DNA of 63,644 nt from Syntrophorhabdales bacterium (GTDB lineage Bacteria; Desulfobacterota; Syntrophorhabdia; Syntrophorhabdales; WCHB1-27): NCBI GenBank assembly GCA_035541455.1, contig DATKNH010000073.1, positions 1-63,644 on the forward strand, read 5' to 3'. The notes beneath the pieces were generated by a model, which was not told the DNA's origin, made no database searches, and saw nothing but the letters and a program-made list of their open reading frames with translations. The position numbers and the translations under genes were made by a program. This document shows, one piece after another, positions 50,215-63,644 of the stretch (positions are counted from its first letter, which is position 1; each line of letters opens with the position of its first letter).

Positions 50215-53200
50215 TTTGAGTTGACAGGTAGTACCTCGTCTGATAGCATTGTACCCTTGTGGGGGCCGTCATCGCCCCCTCCCGCGGCAAGGCCGCCAGA
50301 GCCATCCCCTCACCCTTCAGACGCGTTGCGGCTGTGGGTGCCCGGTCGGTTGAGATCGCCAGATAGATTCCGGCGGCCAGCAAGTGCTCCTTGCATTGAG
50401 GGGATGCTTCGTAACGGCTGTGCAGGATTGGAGATTTGACCGCGGAATCTATTTAATTGCTGGGGAGGAGCCGTGGATCTGAGCATAAGTTTTCGTCACG
50501 TTACGCCTGATGAAACCCTGAAACGATACGTCGAGGAGAAGTTGGTGAGACTTCAGAAGTACGTCGAAACTCCCCTCGATGTTCATGTGGTGCTATCTAT
50601 AGAGCGGACCTACAGGCAGAGGATTGATGTGATGTTTACCCTCAACGGTGCGGTCATCAACGCCCACGAAGTGATGGATGACATGTATGCGGCGGTCGAT
50701 CGCATCGTTGACAAGCTCGAGGTGAGGCTGAAGCGCTTCAGGGAAAAAATCAAGCGATACAGGGAGGCGAAGCCTCAATTCGTAGGCGCCGCGCCCGAGG
50801 AAGAAAGCGCGAAAATATTTGTTACGAAGCCGGTTGACGCAAAGCCCATGGACCCGGAAGAGGCGGCAATGCAGCTGGCCGCATCGGGGAACAATTTTAT
50901 AATATTCCGAGGTATCGAACGAGGAAATGTCTGCGTCATGTACAAGCGGAAAGACGGTAATTACGGCCTTATTGAGACCGCAGGAAGAATTTCATGAATA
51001 TAGGTGACGCCCTTAGGGAAACCTGTGTTATAGCCGATCTCAAGGGGCAAACAAAAGAAGAGGTTTTGACGGAGCTTGTTTCATCACTGAAGGAGACGGG
51101 CCTGATAGAGAGCGTGGAGGAAGGGGTCAGAGTAATTCTTGACCGTGAAAAACTGGGGAGTACCGGCATAGGTGACGGGGTGGCCATCCCCCACGGGAAG
51201 ATGAAGGACTTGCAAAGCGTTCTCTGCGCATTCGGGAGGTCAGCGAAAGGTATCGATTTTGGAGCCGTTGACGGCCAACCGGTGCATATCTTCTTTCTGC
51301 TCCTTGCGCCCGAAGCAAGCACAGGTTTGCATCTAAAGATGTTGTCAAGGATTTCCAGGATCGTGAGGGACGCCCCCTTCAGAAAGAAACTGATGGAAGA
51401 GGTGCACGCTCCTCAGGTGTTCAAGGACATCGTGGAGGAGGACAAGAAGTTTAGTGGATGAAGGGGATAACGGTCCAGGAGCTCCTCGAAAACAAAGCAT
51501 ATGGATTTGAGTTAGAAGTCATAGCCGGTTCGGAAGGCCTCTCCAAGAAGATATACAATCCCAGAATACAAAAGCTGGGCCTTATCGCCGCGGGCTTCAT
51601 GGTCTATCTCCATCCTCATCGTGTGCAGATCCTTGGAAACACTGAAATTTCATTTCTCAGGCAGCTTGGTCCGGAAGAAAGAGGGAGGATTATCAGCGAG
51701 CTCTGCAGACAAGAGGTCGTCTGCTTTATCGTAACCAGAAATCTCAAAGTCCCGGAAGAGATGCTCCGCGAAGCGGATGAGAGGAGGATTCCCCTTCTCC
51801 GGACAAAGCTTGTGAGCTCTACGTTCATCGACAGGATTATGAGATACCTGGAGGAAGAACTTGCCCCTTCCACAGTCATCCACGGCGTGCTCATGGAAAT
51901 CATGGGTGTTGGCGTACTGATGATAGGAAGAAGCGGAATCGGTAAAAGTGAAAATGCACTTGAATTGATCATGCGTGGACACCGATTAGTGTCGGACGAT
52001 GCGATCCAGATAAAAAAAATGGCAGCGCTCGATCTGGTTGGCGATGCTCCGGAAATGATAAAGAACCTGCTCGAGGTCCGTGGCGTGGGTATCGTGGATA
52101 TACGGCACCTTTTTGGCGTGTCGGCCGTTCGCGACAGGACAAAGATCGAGCTTGTCGTTGAGCTTGTTGATTGGGACAAGACAATGGAATATGAGAGGAT
52201 CGGTCTCAAGGATGAGAAATACAGATTGCTCGGCATAGACCTCCCTCTAGTGAGAATTCCTGTGAGTCCTGGCAGAAACGCATCCACAATAGTTGAGCTC
52301 GCCTGCAGGAATCATGTGCTGAAGATGGGGGGAGTTCATACCGCCAGGGACCTTGATGAAAAAATACTCGACTCCATGCAGAGGAAGGACAAACCGTGAA
52401 GGTAGTTATAGTCAGCGGGATTTCTGGATCGGGCAAAACGACCTTTCTTAAAGCGCTCGAGGATACCGGATTTTTCTGCGTGGACAATTTCCCGCTCTTT
52501 CTTCTCTCTAAATTTCTTGAGGTATACGAATTGGCGGGTGAGCGAATAGCCCGCTGTGGCTTTGTTATAGACATACGGGAGAGGGAGTTTTTTGAAGAGG
52601 GAAGAGAGGTGCTCAGGAGCGTCAAAGAGAAGTTTCAGGCAGAGTTGGTCTTTCTAGAAAGCAGCGACGAGACGCTCCTTCGCAGATTCACTGAGACCAG
52701 AAGGGCTCATCCGCTGTACGCCGAGTCAAATATCAAGGATGCATTGCAAACTGAACGGGAACAGGTGAACTGGATAAAGGAGATGGCAGACAATGTGGTC
52801 GATACCTCCCAGTACACCACACACGGGCTGCGAAACCTGGTACTCAGGGCTTACGGTCAGGACGAGAAAAGGATGAACATCAACCTCGTCTCTTTCGGCT
52901 ACGCGTACGGTATTCCGCTGGAGGCCGATATTGTTCTCGACGTACGCTTCCTGCCGAACCCGTTCTTTGTCAAGGGGTTGAGGGAAAAATCGGGCCTGGA
53001 GCCTGATGTGATAGGGTATGTAAAGTCCAACGAGATTTATGGTAAGTTCTTTCCCATGTTGCTTGATTTTCTCATGTACCTGCTGCCGCTTTTTGAAAAG
53101 GAAGGAAAGAGCTACCTTACCGTCGGCATAGGATGTACCGGCGGACGGCACAGGTCCGTGTCCGTAGTGGCTGAGCTCGAACACAACCTGCGCGCTATGG

Positions 53201-56200
53201 GTTATAAGATGTCCTCGATCCATCGGGATATAGAGAGGGAGGGGCGATGATAGGGATCATTGTTGTGGCGCATTTCAACCTTGCCCGCGAAATGGTTGCT
53301 GCAACAGAGCTGATTGTGGGCAAGCAGGAACAATTTACTTACGTGGATATTTTCCCGGACGAGGATGTCGAGGCCATTAAGGGCAGAGTAGTGGCTGCTC
53401 TCAAAAGCGTTAACGCCGGAAAGGGAGTGATTATTCTCACCGATATGTTCGGTGGAACTCCGTCCAATATAAGCCTTTCTTTTCTGGAAGCAGGGAAGGT
53501 AGAGGTGGTAACCGGAGTGAATCTTCCCATGCTGATCAAGCTTGTCACCTATAGAAAGGACAAGACACTGGCTGAGTTGGCCGAATTCATATCAGGGTAT
53601 GGCAAGAGAAACATATATGTGGCGACCGATGTGCTCCGCAGCAAAAAGCCGGAGATCCCGTGAGAGAAGGGCTGCTCACGATCAGAAACCGCTTGGGTCT
53701 TCATGCTCGTGCGGCCGCAATTTTCGTGAAAAAGGCGGGCGAGTATGATTCTGAAGTCTGGGTGGAAAAGGACGGGACACGCGTGAACGGCAAGAGCATA
53801 ATGGGTCTTTTGATGCTGGCTTGCCCCCTGGGTTCGGACATCATGGTCAAAGTAGAGGGGAACGATGAAACCGAGGCTTTTGAAGCATTGAAAGATTTGA
53901 TAGAGGACGGGTTTGGCGAGCGGTGACAGAGGATAGCTTCGACAACAAGATGCTGCGCGGCCTTGGCGTCTCATCCGGGATTGCCATAGGCAAGGTCTAT
54001 CTTCTGGAGCGCGGAAGGATCCATGTAGAGAAGTATTCGATCAAAGAGGAGCAGACCGAAAAAGAGATTGCCAAGTTTCAGAACGCGATAAAAAATGCTG
54101 TCAATGAACTGAACAGCATCAAAGAGAACATTCCTGATGACGATATACGCAGGCACGCTTTCATAATAGACGCGCATATATTGATGCTGCAGGATCAATC
54201 CTTCATTAAGGAAGTTGTCGACACAATAAAATCGAGGAAGGTCAATGCGGAGTGGGCCCTTGACCTCGTGGTTTCAAAATTTCTGACCGGTTTCGGAAAA
54301 GTCGAAGACCCTTATTTGAGAGAGAGGGGGCAGGATCTTGATTACATATATCAAAGACTCCTGCGCATCATGGTAAATAGGGAAGTGGAAGGTATTTACG
54401 AGAGGAGCGTGCGCGGGAAGGGTATTATCGTGGCCCACGATCTCTCACCTGCCGACACGATTCAGATCAATCTGAACAGGACGTCGGGGTTCGTAACCGA
54501 CGTGGGCGGCCGGACGTCGCACACGTCAATAGTGGCAAGGGCTCTGGAGATACCGGCGGTAGTGGGGCTCGGCAATATTACTGCGATTGCAAAAGACGGT
54601 GACACCGTTATCATAGATGGTGATGAGGGCGCGGTGATTGTCAACCCCGACAAGGGCCTGCAGAAAGAGTACCTGATGAGGCACGCCCATCTGACCGCCC
54701 AGCGCAAGGAGTTCCTGAGGCTTGGAAAGCTTAAAGCAGAAACTCAGGACGGCTTCAAGGTGCGCGTGGGTGCCAACATCGAGTTACTTGCCGAGATGGA
54801 CATTGTCGAGCGTTACGGGGCCGAAGGCATCGGCCTTTACAGGACTGAATATATCTACCTATCCAGCAAAACGCTGCCGACAGAGATGGATCATTACCAT
54901 ATCTACCGTAAACTTGCAGAGAATGGCAATGTCAGGTATACGACTATACGCACGCTCGACATAGGCGGCGATAAGTTCTCCTCCAATATCGAGGTTGCTA
55001 AGGAAATAAATCCCGCAATGGGGTTGCGGGCGATCCGCCTTTGCATCAAGGAGATCGACCTCTTCAAGGCACAGCTTCGCGGCATCCTGCGGGCGAGTGC
55101 CCACGGGCCGCTAAAGATTCTTTTTCCGATGATATCGGGTATGGAAGAGGTGAAAAAAGCAAAGGCCCTTCTGAGGGAGTGTATGGATGAACTTCGCGAC
55201 GAAAAGGTGGACTTCGATGAGCATATAAAGATCGGCATCATGGTGGAAGTCCCGTCCACCTGCATGATTACAGACCTTCTGGCGGACGAAGTCGACTTCT
55301 TCAGTATCGGGACAAATGACCTTATTCAGTACACGCTGGCAATAGACAGGGTCAATGAGTATGTATCGTATCTGTATGAACCCCTTCACCCGGCTGTGCT
55401 GAGAATGATAAAAAAGACAGTCGATGATGCCCATGCACACAATATTGAAGTTGCCATCTGCGGGGAGATGGCAGGGGAGCCCCTCTATGTTCCCATACTG
55501 CTTGGCCTGGAGATTGATGAGTTGAGCATGAATGCCTATTCGATCCCGAGGGTTAAGAAGATGATCCGGGGCTTGAGGCATAGCTATTGCAAGACCCTTG
55601 TCGCGGAAGTTCTCGCTAAAGATTCACCGAAAGAAAGTGAGGCCTTTGTGAGAAAGGAGATGACGAAGCTCTTCCCCGACGATTTTGGACAGGTATCCAC
55701 TGATAGAACCGCAATGTAATTGTATAAATGTAATTATATAAAGGAGGAAATGAGATGGGAATGAGTCGTTTTCTTTTTACGTCGGAATCAGTCACCGAGG
55801 GGCATCCGGACAAGGTTGCCGATCAGATCTCTGATGCTGTGCTTGATGCCATTCTGGCACAGGATAAAAAAGGAAGGGTGGCGTGTGAGACGCTGGTTAC
55901 AACAGGGCTCTGCTTGGTAGGAGGTGAAATAACCACGAATTGTTACGTACACGTGCCCGATGTCGTGAGGCAGACGATCAAGGATATAGGCTACAACAAT
56001 TCCTCAATGGGTTTTGATTGGGAGACCTGTGCGGTGGTTACCGCAATCGACGAGCAGTCACCCGACATCGCGATGGGCGTGAACGAAACGTCGGATCACG
56101 AGCAGGGTGCCGGAGACCAGGGCTTGATGTTCGGCTATGCATGTAACGAAACCGAAGAGTATATGCCCATGCCGATCATTTACGCGCACAGGCTTGTGCG

Positions 56201-59200
56201 AAGGCTTTCTGACGCGAGGAAGAGCAGGGCCCTCGACTTTTTGAGGCCTGACGGGAAGAGCCAGGTTACCGTAGAATATGTGGACAGAAAGCCGAGGAGA
56301 GTCGATTCTGTCGTCATAGCGGCGCAGCACAACCCGGATGTTACCTACCAGACTATCAGGGAAGGTATCATAGAGGAAGTGATCAAGAAGGTGATTCCCC
56401 GGGAACTTATGGATGATAAGACAACGATCTATGTGAACTCCACAGGCCGTTTTGTTGTTGGTGGACCAAAAGGTGACTGCGGGATGACCGGGAGAAAGAT
56501 CATCGTTGACACGTACGGAGGCCAGGGAAGCCACGGGGGCGGCGCCTTCTCCGGAAAGGATCCTTCCAAGATGGACAGGAGCGCTTCCTACATGGCACGG
56601 TACATCGCCAAGAATCTTGTTGCGGCAGGACTGGCGGATCGTATGGAGGTGCAGATTGCATATTCCATCGGCGTGGCGAAGCCTGTCTCCGTGATGGTCG
56701 ATACTGAGGGAACCGCCAAGATAAGCCCTGACAGAATAGCGGAGATTGTCAACGAGGTCTTTGACATGCGCCCGAGAAAGATAATAGAGAAGCTTGATCT
56801 TCTGAGGCCTATATACAGAAAGACGGCTGCATACGGTCACTTTGGCAGGGTGGAGCCTGAATTCACCTGGGAGCGGCTTGACATGGTGGATATGATCAAA
56901 AAAGCGGCATCAGTGTGAGGGGGCACAATGGATTACGACGTTAAAGATCTGAAACTTGCAAACGCCGGACTGGAGAGGGTGGATTGGGCCGACCGGAGAA
57001 TGCCGGTCTTAAGGAGGATACGGGAGCGCTTCAGCAAAGAGAAGCCTCTCAGGGGAATGCGGATAGCCTGCTGTCTCCATGTTACGTCCGAGACAGCCAA
57101 TCTTATGCGCACACTGAAAGAAGGCGGCGCAACCGTTGCGGTCTGCGCATCGAACCCGCTGAGCACGCAGGATGACGTGGCTGCCGCGATTGTCAAGCAT
57201 GTGAAAGTGCAGGCATTCTCCATTAAGGGTGAGAACGGCGACCAGTACTACACGCACATTCAACAGGCGCTGGCGCTGATGCCGCACATCACGATGGATG
57301 ATGGAGCCGATCTTGTGGGCGCTCTGCATATGATTGCGTTCGAGCGGTACGAGAGTCTACACAAATCGATCCAGAATTGGGTAAAGACACTGGGTCAAAA
57401 GAAGAGACAGGAGCTGATAGACAATATCGTGGGAACGACCGAAGAGACAACGACAGGCGTGATACGCCTTAAGAGCATGGAGGCAGAAGGTGTGCTCCGT
57501 TTCCCTGCGATCGCGGTGAATGATGCACTCACGAAACACATGTTCGATAACCGTTACGGCACGGGCCAGAGTACGATCGATGGCATTATCCGCGCGACCA
57601 ACATACTCATGGCAGGTTCGAATTTCGTGGTTTCAGGTTACGGCTGGTGTGGCAAGGGAGTGGCGAAAAGGGCAGCCGGGTTGGGCGCTCATGTGATCGT
57701 GACGGAAATCGATCCTTTGAAAGCGCTTGAAGCACATATGGACGGCTACCAGGTGATGGATATGGCCAGCGCCGCGAGGATCGGCGATATCTTCGTGACA
57801 GTGACCGGTGATATACATGTGTTGAGAAAAGAGCACTTTGAAAAGATGAAAGACGGGGCTGTAGTTGCCAACTCAGGCCACTTTAATGTAGAGATCGATA
57901 TAGATGCACTGGAAGGGATGAAGACCGGCAAGAAAAGACTACGCGGCTTCATTGATGAGTACAGCCTGCCCACTAAGAAGATTTATTTGCTGGGGGAGGG
58001 GAGGCTCGTCAATCTGGCGTGCGCCGAGGGGCATCCTTCGGAAGTGATGGACATGAGTTTTGCGAATCAGGCACTCTGTGCAGAGTACGTCTGGAAGAAG
58101 GGTAAGACGTTACAGAAGCGAGTCTACAGCGTGCCGCCCGAGATAGACAAGCAGGTAGCGCTTCTTAAGCTTCAGACTGAAGGCATCGCGATAGACAAAC
58201 TGACGGGCGAGCAGCGGAAGTATCTGGCATCGTGGGAAATGGGAACATAAAGAGTGGCGGCGCGGGATAAAGTCCATGTGCGTTGTTGCCTGCGCCGCGC
58301 GGAGTTCCAACGTACCACGAGGTACGCCTCCACTCCTCGCGGCTTGAGCGCCTAGCATCTGGAGCTTTCTTCCACGCCGCCAACCCTTCTGAATCTGCCG
58401 TCTGCACTGACCTTATGCGTTGTTCTACGGTTGGTTGATCGCACGTAAAATCAAAAAGCGCTACAACTTATACCTGAATTTCCGGAGCAGTGCTTTTCGT
58501 TGCTGCTTGTGCTCCTCAGTTTCTATGCCTTTCGGCTTGGAGCCATCGATCACTCCCAGTACGCCGTTGCCCTGCTCCGACGTGGCAACGATCACCTGGA
58601 GCGGATTGGCTGTGGCGCAGTAAATACTGCAGACTTCCTGGCAGGCTTTGATCGCATTCAGAACATTGATCGGAAAAGCGTCTTTGAGGAACAGGACGAA
58701 AATATGGCCGCAGGATAATGCAAAGGCCGTGTCCGCAGCGAGCTTTTCAAGATCGGCGTCGTTCCCCTCGTGACGCACGAGGCACTCTGTGCTCGCCTCT
58801 GAGAAGGCAACGCCGAACCTGAGCATCGGCGACGAAGAGACGAGTATTTCGTACAGGTCTTCGATGGTTTTAATAAAGTGTGACTGTCCGATGATGATAT
58901 TCAGTCCTTCGGGGATATCAACCTTGATTGATTTGAGCTCCATAAAGTACCTCCCTTTGCAAATCCGAATATCGAATATCTAAATCCTAAACAATTCCGA
59001 AGGTCAAATTTTCGAGATTATCGGAAACACGTTTTGAGTTTTGGACATTAGGCATTGTTTAGAATTTCGTGCTTAGAGTTTCGGATTTGTTCTTCAAATG
59101 GTTCTGCTCGCGTAAAGTCCGGTACAAAAAGCGGAGCGCTTTCCAACTCCTGGATAAATACAGTATCGAATCCTTGATCCAGGAGCACGTCCAGCAAGGC

Positions 59201-62200
59201 TTCGTATTCATCATTCGTTATCGTCCGCATGAGCATCGGGTATTCGACAGCTCGGTGCAAGGGCTGATACTGCGCCATGAGGCTGAGCGCTGTCTGTGAG
59301 CCCAATTCTGCTCTTACCCATGCGATGACGCGCTCGGAGCCTGCGAGCTTGCCGGGAAGTACCAGATGCCTGATTAACAGGCCTCGCGTTGCCAGGCCGG
59401 ACTCGATCTTCAAGTCACCCACCTGGCGTCTCATTTCGAGGATTGCCATCATAGCAGCTGCAGGATAGTCATCGACAGAAGAGAGTTTTCCGGCTATAGA
59501 CGCGTGCCAATACTTGAAGTCGGGTAGATAGATATCCATCAACCCTGCGAGCATCGCAATCGTACTGACGTTTTCGTAAGCATTTGTGTTGTAAATGAAA
59601 GGGATGTGCAACCCCCGCTCTTTTGCTATGCGGATTGCCGTTGCGATCAGAGGCGCATAAGGCGTAGGACTGACAAGATTGATGTTATGAGCGCCGAGCC
59701 TTTCAAGTTTGAAGAAGGTTCCCACCAGCCCGTCTATTGAGGTTTCTTCACCGAGCACCTCGTGGCTTATCTGATAGTTCTGACAAAAAACGCAGCGCAT
59801 ATTGCACGGTGAAAAGAATACGTTCCCGGAGCCTCGTGTGCCTGAGATCGGCGGTTCCTCGCCGAAATGAAGTCCCCAGTGCGCAACCCGTATACGGTTA
59901 CCCGCACCACAGTATCCGGTCTGCCCTTCCAGACGATTGACGCCGCAATTTCTCGGGCAGAGTTGGCAGTGCGCGAGGGCATCAACGAATTGTTCCATGG
60001 GTACTATTATATACCAAGTGAATGACGCGTTACGAGTTACGGGTCAAAAATGCTGTTGCAGGTTACGAATTGCAAACAAGAACCTGTTACGGGTTAATCA
60101 AACCGTGCCTAACCTGTGAGACCGAAGTTTCTTCGAAGTTTGTTTGAACGCGCAACCCGGAACTCGTAAAAGGTTTTTCCTATTTTCTACTCTGACGGCA
60201 CGAATTCCTTGATTAAGAGATGGACGAACTTTTCTCCCATCTCCTCCCGAATGGTCGGCGTCGCAACGATCCGCGCAACAGGGCCGGGGGGTGGCGACGC
60301 ACCCTTCTGAACGGACCCGTGCCAGATTCTTTTGTTGTTGTCGGTTATCCTGGCGAAGCTGTTGCTGAGCGACACCGCCGAGGAAGGAAGCAGAATGTTC
60401 GGCCGGGGATTGCCTATGCCAAAGGGCGCGAACAGGTCTATCATTTCTACAACTTCCTTCGTCAAATCTCCATACTCTGCCACAGCATCGACCGCAACTT
60501 CCCTTACAAACCCTGCCATGCTCGTTTTAACTTCCTGCTCGAACGCATTGCGCAAGGGCACAAGATTCTCCTCGCGAAGCGTGACGCCGCATGCATGCTT
60601 GTGTCCCCCAAAGGCGAGGAAGAGAGGCGCAAGCGATGAGATCGTACCATGCAGGTCCATGCCCTCCAGGCCGCGCGCAGAGCCTCTCCAAGCCCTCTCT
60701 GTGCGAGTGAGGACGATTGCGGGCTTTCCGATTCGATCCACAAGTCTGTGCGCCACGATGCCGAGCACTCCTATGGGCCAATCCTGATGAAAAAGCACAA
60801 TGGAGTTCTCTCTGTGAACCGTCTCCATCCCAAGCTGTTCCATTGCTTCTCTGAGAATGCCTTCCTCGAGATCCTGCCTCTTTCTGTTCGCCTCGTTCAG
60901 TCTTAAGAGATATTCTTCAGTCTCGCTTTCAAGGTCGGCGGTAAGAAAGGCGAGGGCGATCTGTGGATCGGCAACGCGACCGGCTGCATTTATACGCGGG
61001 GCTACGCCGAAACCCAACGTAAACTCGTCGGTGCGTTCCCTGCGAACCACATGTTTCTTGAGAAAGGATTTAAACCATGTCCTTGGCCTCTTGCGCATGG
61101 TCTCAAGGCCGAACCTCACCAGCAGGCGATTGTCCCCTGTCAAAGGCACCATGTCTGCCACCGTGCCCACGGCAACCAGATCCATTTCCCTCTTAAGGTT
61201 TATGCTCATTCTGAGCAGGCCGCGCTCAGCGAGAGCTCGTCTGAGGGCAAGAAGAAAAAAGAAGGTCACGCCACATGCAGCCAATTCCCGTGTCGGGAAG
61301 CGTGACCCTTCACGTTTCGGGTTGATAAGTGCGTAGGGGTGCGCCGGTGTGCCGGACACTTCATGGTGGTCCAGTACGATGACCTCGATGCCCAGTCGAT
61401 GCGCTGACTCTATCTCTGCCCTGTTTGACGATCCGCAGTCGAGGCAGATGAGGAGGTCAACACCTTGCTCGCTGAACATTCTTACCGCCCTTTCGTTAAG
61501 GCCATATCCATCCTGACGACTGGGGAGGTAGGCGTCAGGAGCAATGCCCATTTGTTTCAGAAAGTTTTTCATGAGGGCGACCGAGGTGATACCGTCCGCG
61601 TCATAGTCTCCAAAAAGAGCTATTCTTCTTCCGGTCTCAATCGCCTCCACTGTCTTGGCTACACCCTTTTCCATATCCGGCAGCAGGTAAGGATCAGACA
61701 GGGATTCAAGCTTCGGCGAAAGGAATGGGTGAACAGTGTCAGGCGAATGGAGGCCGCGCGTAACGAGAATCTGCGCGATAAGAGAAGGAAGACCCAGTTC
61801 GGCCTGTATGGTCTTGACGGCGCTCTCATCGTACTGGGCGATCTTAAGCATGCGCCGCGCCGATGAGACTGCCTAAGCCGGAAATCTTCTGCTCTTCCAT
61901 GTATCTGGCAAGCCCTGTCAGTATTTTGGGTATGACAAAGGGATCGACGAAAGTGGCTGTGCCCACTTCCACTACATGCGCGCCTGCCATTAGAAATTGA
62001 AGCACGTCTTCATGATTCATGATGCCTCCGGCTCCGATCACCGGCACATGGACGGCTCTAGACACGTCTGACACGGCCTTCAGCGCAACCGGCTTTAGCG
62101 CGGGGCCTGAAAATCCGCCGCGAAAGGCTATCCGTCTGGATGCGGCATCTATTGCCATGGCCGGCATAGTGTTTATGAGGGTGAGGCCGTCTGCGCCCGC

Positions 62201-63644
62201 GCTGACTGCGGCCCTTGCGATTTCCACAATGTCAGTCACCTCCGGCGTCAGCTTGGCGATCAGCGGAAGCCGTGTTCTCTTCTTTACCCTCTCGATAATG
62301 GAAAAGACCCCTTGCGCCTCCTTGCCCATGCAAATGCCTCCCTTGGTCACATTGGGGCATGATAAATTGATTTCGAGCGCAAGAATAAGGGGATCCGGTT
62401 CTATGCTGGACGCACACTCGATATATTCCTCATCCGTGAATCCGAAGAAGTTAACCACTATCGGTGTATTCCTTTTCTTGAACAAAGGGAAATAGTCTGA
62501 AAAAAACTTTTCGAGACCTACATTCTGCAGCCCCACGCTGTTGAGCATCCCGGTGCCTTCTTCCCAGACGCGCGGAGGCGGGTTGCCGTGATGGGGCTTG
62601 AGGGATAACCCCTTTGTCACATAGGCGCCAAGGGTATCGACGGGCCACAGAGGCTCGATCTCCCGTCCGTAGCCGAGGGTACCCGACCCATTCATCACAG
62701 GGTTCCTCAGCCTTCTTCCAAAAAGGTCTACAGAGAGAGTTGCCATAAGTCAAATACCGGTCCTTCCAGACAGGCCCTCTTATAGGGCTCCCGATGGTCC
62801 AGAGTCTTCTTTACACATCCAAAACATAAGCCGAGGCCGCATGCCATGCGTTCCTCCACAAGCACCTGGCAAGGTATGCCCTTGTCCTTCAGGAAAACTT
62901 TCAGGCTCGCATACATGGCCTGCGGTCCGCAGGCGTACACGTAAGGTTTTCCGCCGATCAGCGGGAGAGACTGTTCGAGCAGCTGGACGACGTTCCCGCA
63001 GAATCCTGCTGATCCGTCGAGCGTGCAGACAGCTTGTCCGGCACTGCTTGCAGCTTGGCCCATCCGTCCGAGAAGCGGAAGTTCTTTGTCTGCGGAACAT
63101 CCGTAAAGAACATGTGCTCCCTTTCGCACCTTCTTCCATAGGAGGTGAAGACCTGCTATGCCGATGCCGCCTGCCACAAGCACTGGTGTGAAACCCCTTT
63201 GTATCTGAAAACCGCGGCCGAGAGGCCCGAGAACCATGAGTCTCTCTTTTCGTCCGGCAGAAGCCAGCGCTTGCGTACCCTTGCCCACAACGCGATAGAG
63301 GATGGTAACAGTCTGATTTCCGCAGTCGTAGATACTGAAGGGTCTCCTCAAAAAGATTTCGGACGAGGGCATCTTGACCATGACAAACTGCCCCGGGGTC
63401 ACGTTATCCATGGGTGTGGTCAGTTGGATCCTGCACCGATAAAAATCCCGGCATACCGGTCTGTTTTCCAGGATCAGACCTTCTGCGTCACGCATGCTCG
63501 TTCCTCCCGCAGGCAAGGTGCATTACCAGCGCGTCCTCGTTTGTCTTGGTATAATAGCGTTTGCGCCTTCCGATCATTTCAAAACCGAACTTTGTATATA
63601 AGTCTATTGCGTCCTGATTGCTTTCCCGCACCTCCAGAAAGAAG

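Overview
The window reads as chromosomal DNA of an anaerobic, Gram-negative, deltaproteobacterium-like organism (Desulfobacterota, perhaps near Syntrophorhabdus). That placement is an inference from gene content: KDO and LPS-export genes, sigma-54 with a regulatory PTS, a 2-oxoacid:ferredoxin oxidoreductase, a flavoprotein-rubredoxin, a CooC-type nickel ATPase, pyruvate phosphate dikinase, radical-SAM enzymes and a selenocysteine-containing HesB-like protein. No rRNA, tRNA, CRISPR array, transposase, integrase or phage gene was seen.

Layout. Bases 1-11.3 kb: an alpha/beta hydrolase, an aldo/keto reductase, a small peptide gene with its own promoter followed by a radical SAM/SPASM enzyme, a convergent M1-peptidase/ChaN/PDZ fusion, then korAB, a flavin reductase-rubredoxin, purC and the selenoprotein. 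11.5-21.2 kb (minus strand): mfd, two PpiC-type chaperones (lipoprotein PpiC and SurA), pdxA and an APC permease, then a lytic transglycosylase and a LysE exporter. 21.2-27.2 kb: a mixed plus-strand segment (TraB/Tiki-like protein, YihX-like phosphatase, lgt, corA, DUF4404-like, patatin, tatA). 27.2-39.8 kb: a long minus-strand run (potassium channel, cooC, plsC, ftsK, lolA, recO, glyQ, glyS, ppdK, queH). 40.0-58.3 kb: a long plus-strand run going from amino-acid metabolism (alaC-like, hom, a proposed homoserine kinase) through pyrG and LPS core/export (kdsA, kdsD, lptCA, lptB) to rpoN, hpf and a full PTS regulatory set (ptsN, hprK, rapZ, EIIA-Man, ptsH, ptsI), then metK and ahcY. 58.4-63.6 kb (minus): an adenosine-specific kinase, a PflA-like radical SAM protein, recJ, pyrD, pyrK and a partial rimI.

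Most genes overlap by 1-20 bases, often ATGA or GTGA, so translational coupling is the rule. The non-coding DNA is more unusual than the genes. Two repeat systems recur. (1) Imperfect palindromes of about 90-190 bp lie just 3' of stop codons (corA, ahcY, the APC permease; rpoN further off). Their terminal arms differ between loci but pair within each locus, and their orientation relative to the upstream gene is constant. (2) Tracts with a strict 7-base period occur at about eleven sites. Each has its own word, several are folded back as inverted arms, and several run into the ends of real genes (selenoprotein 3' end, lolA 5' end, mfd 5' end, PflA-like 3' end). The other main candidates for new biology are the 30-residue peptide plus SPASM maturase at 2.0-3.4 kb and the UGA-containing HesB-like gene at 10.9 kb.
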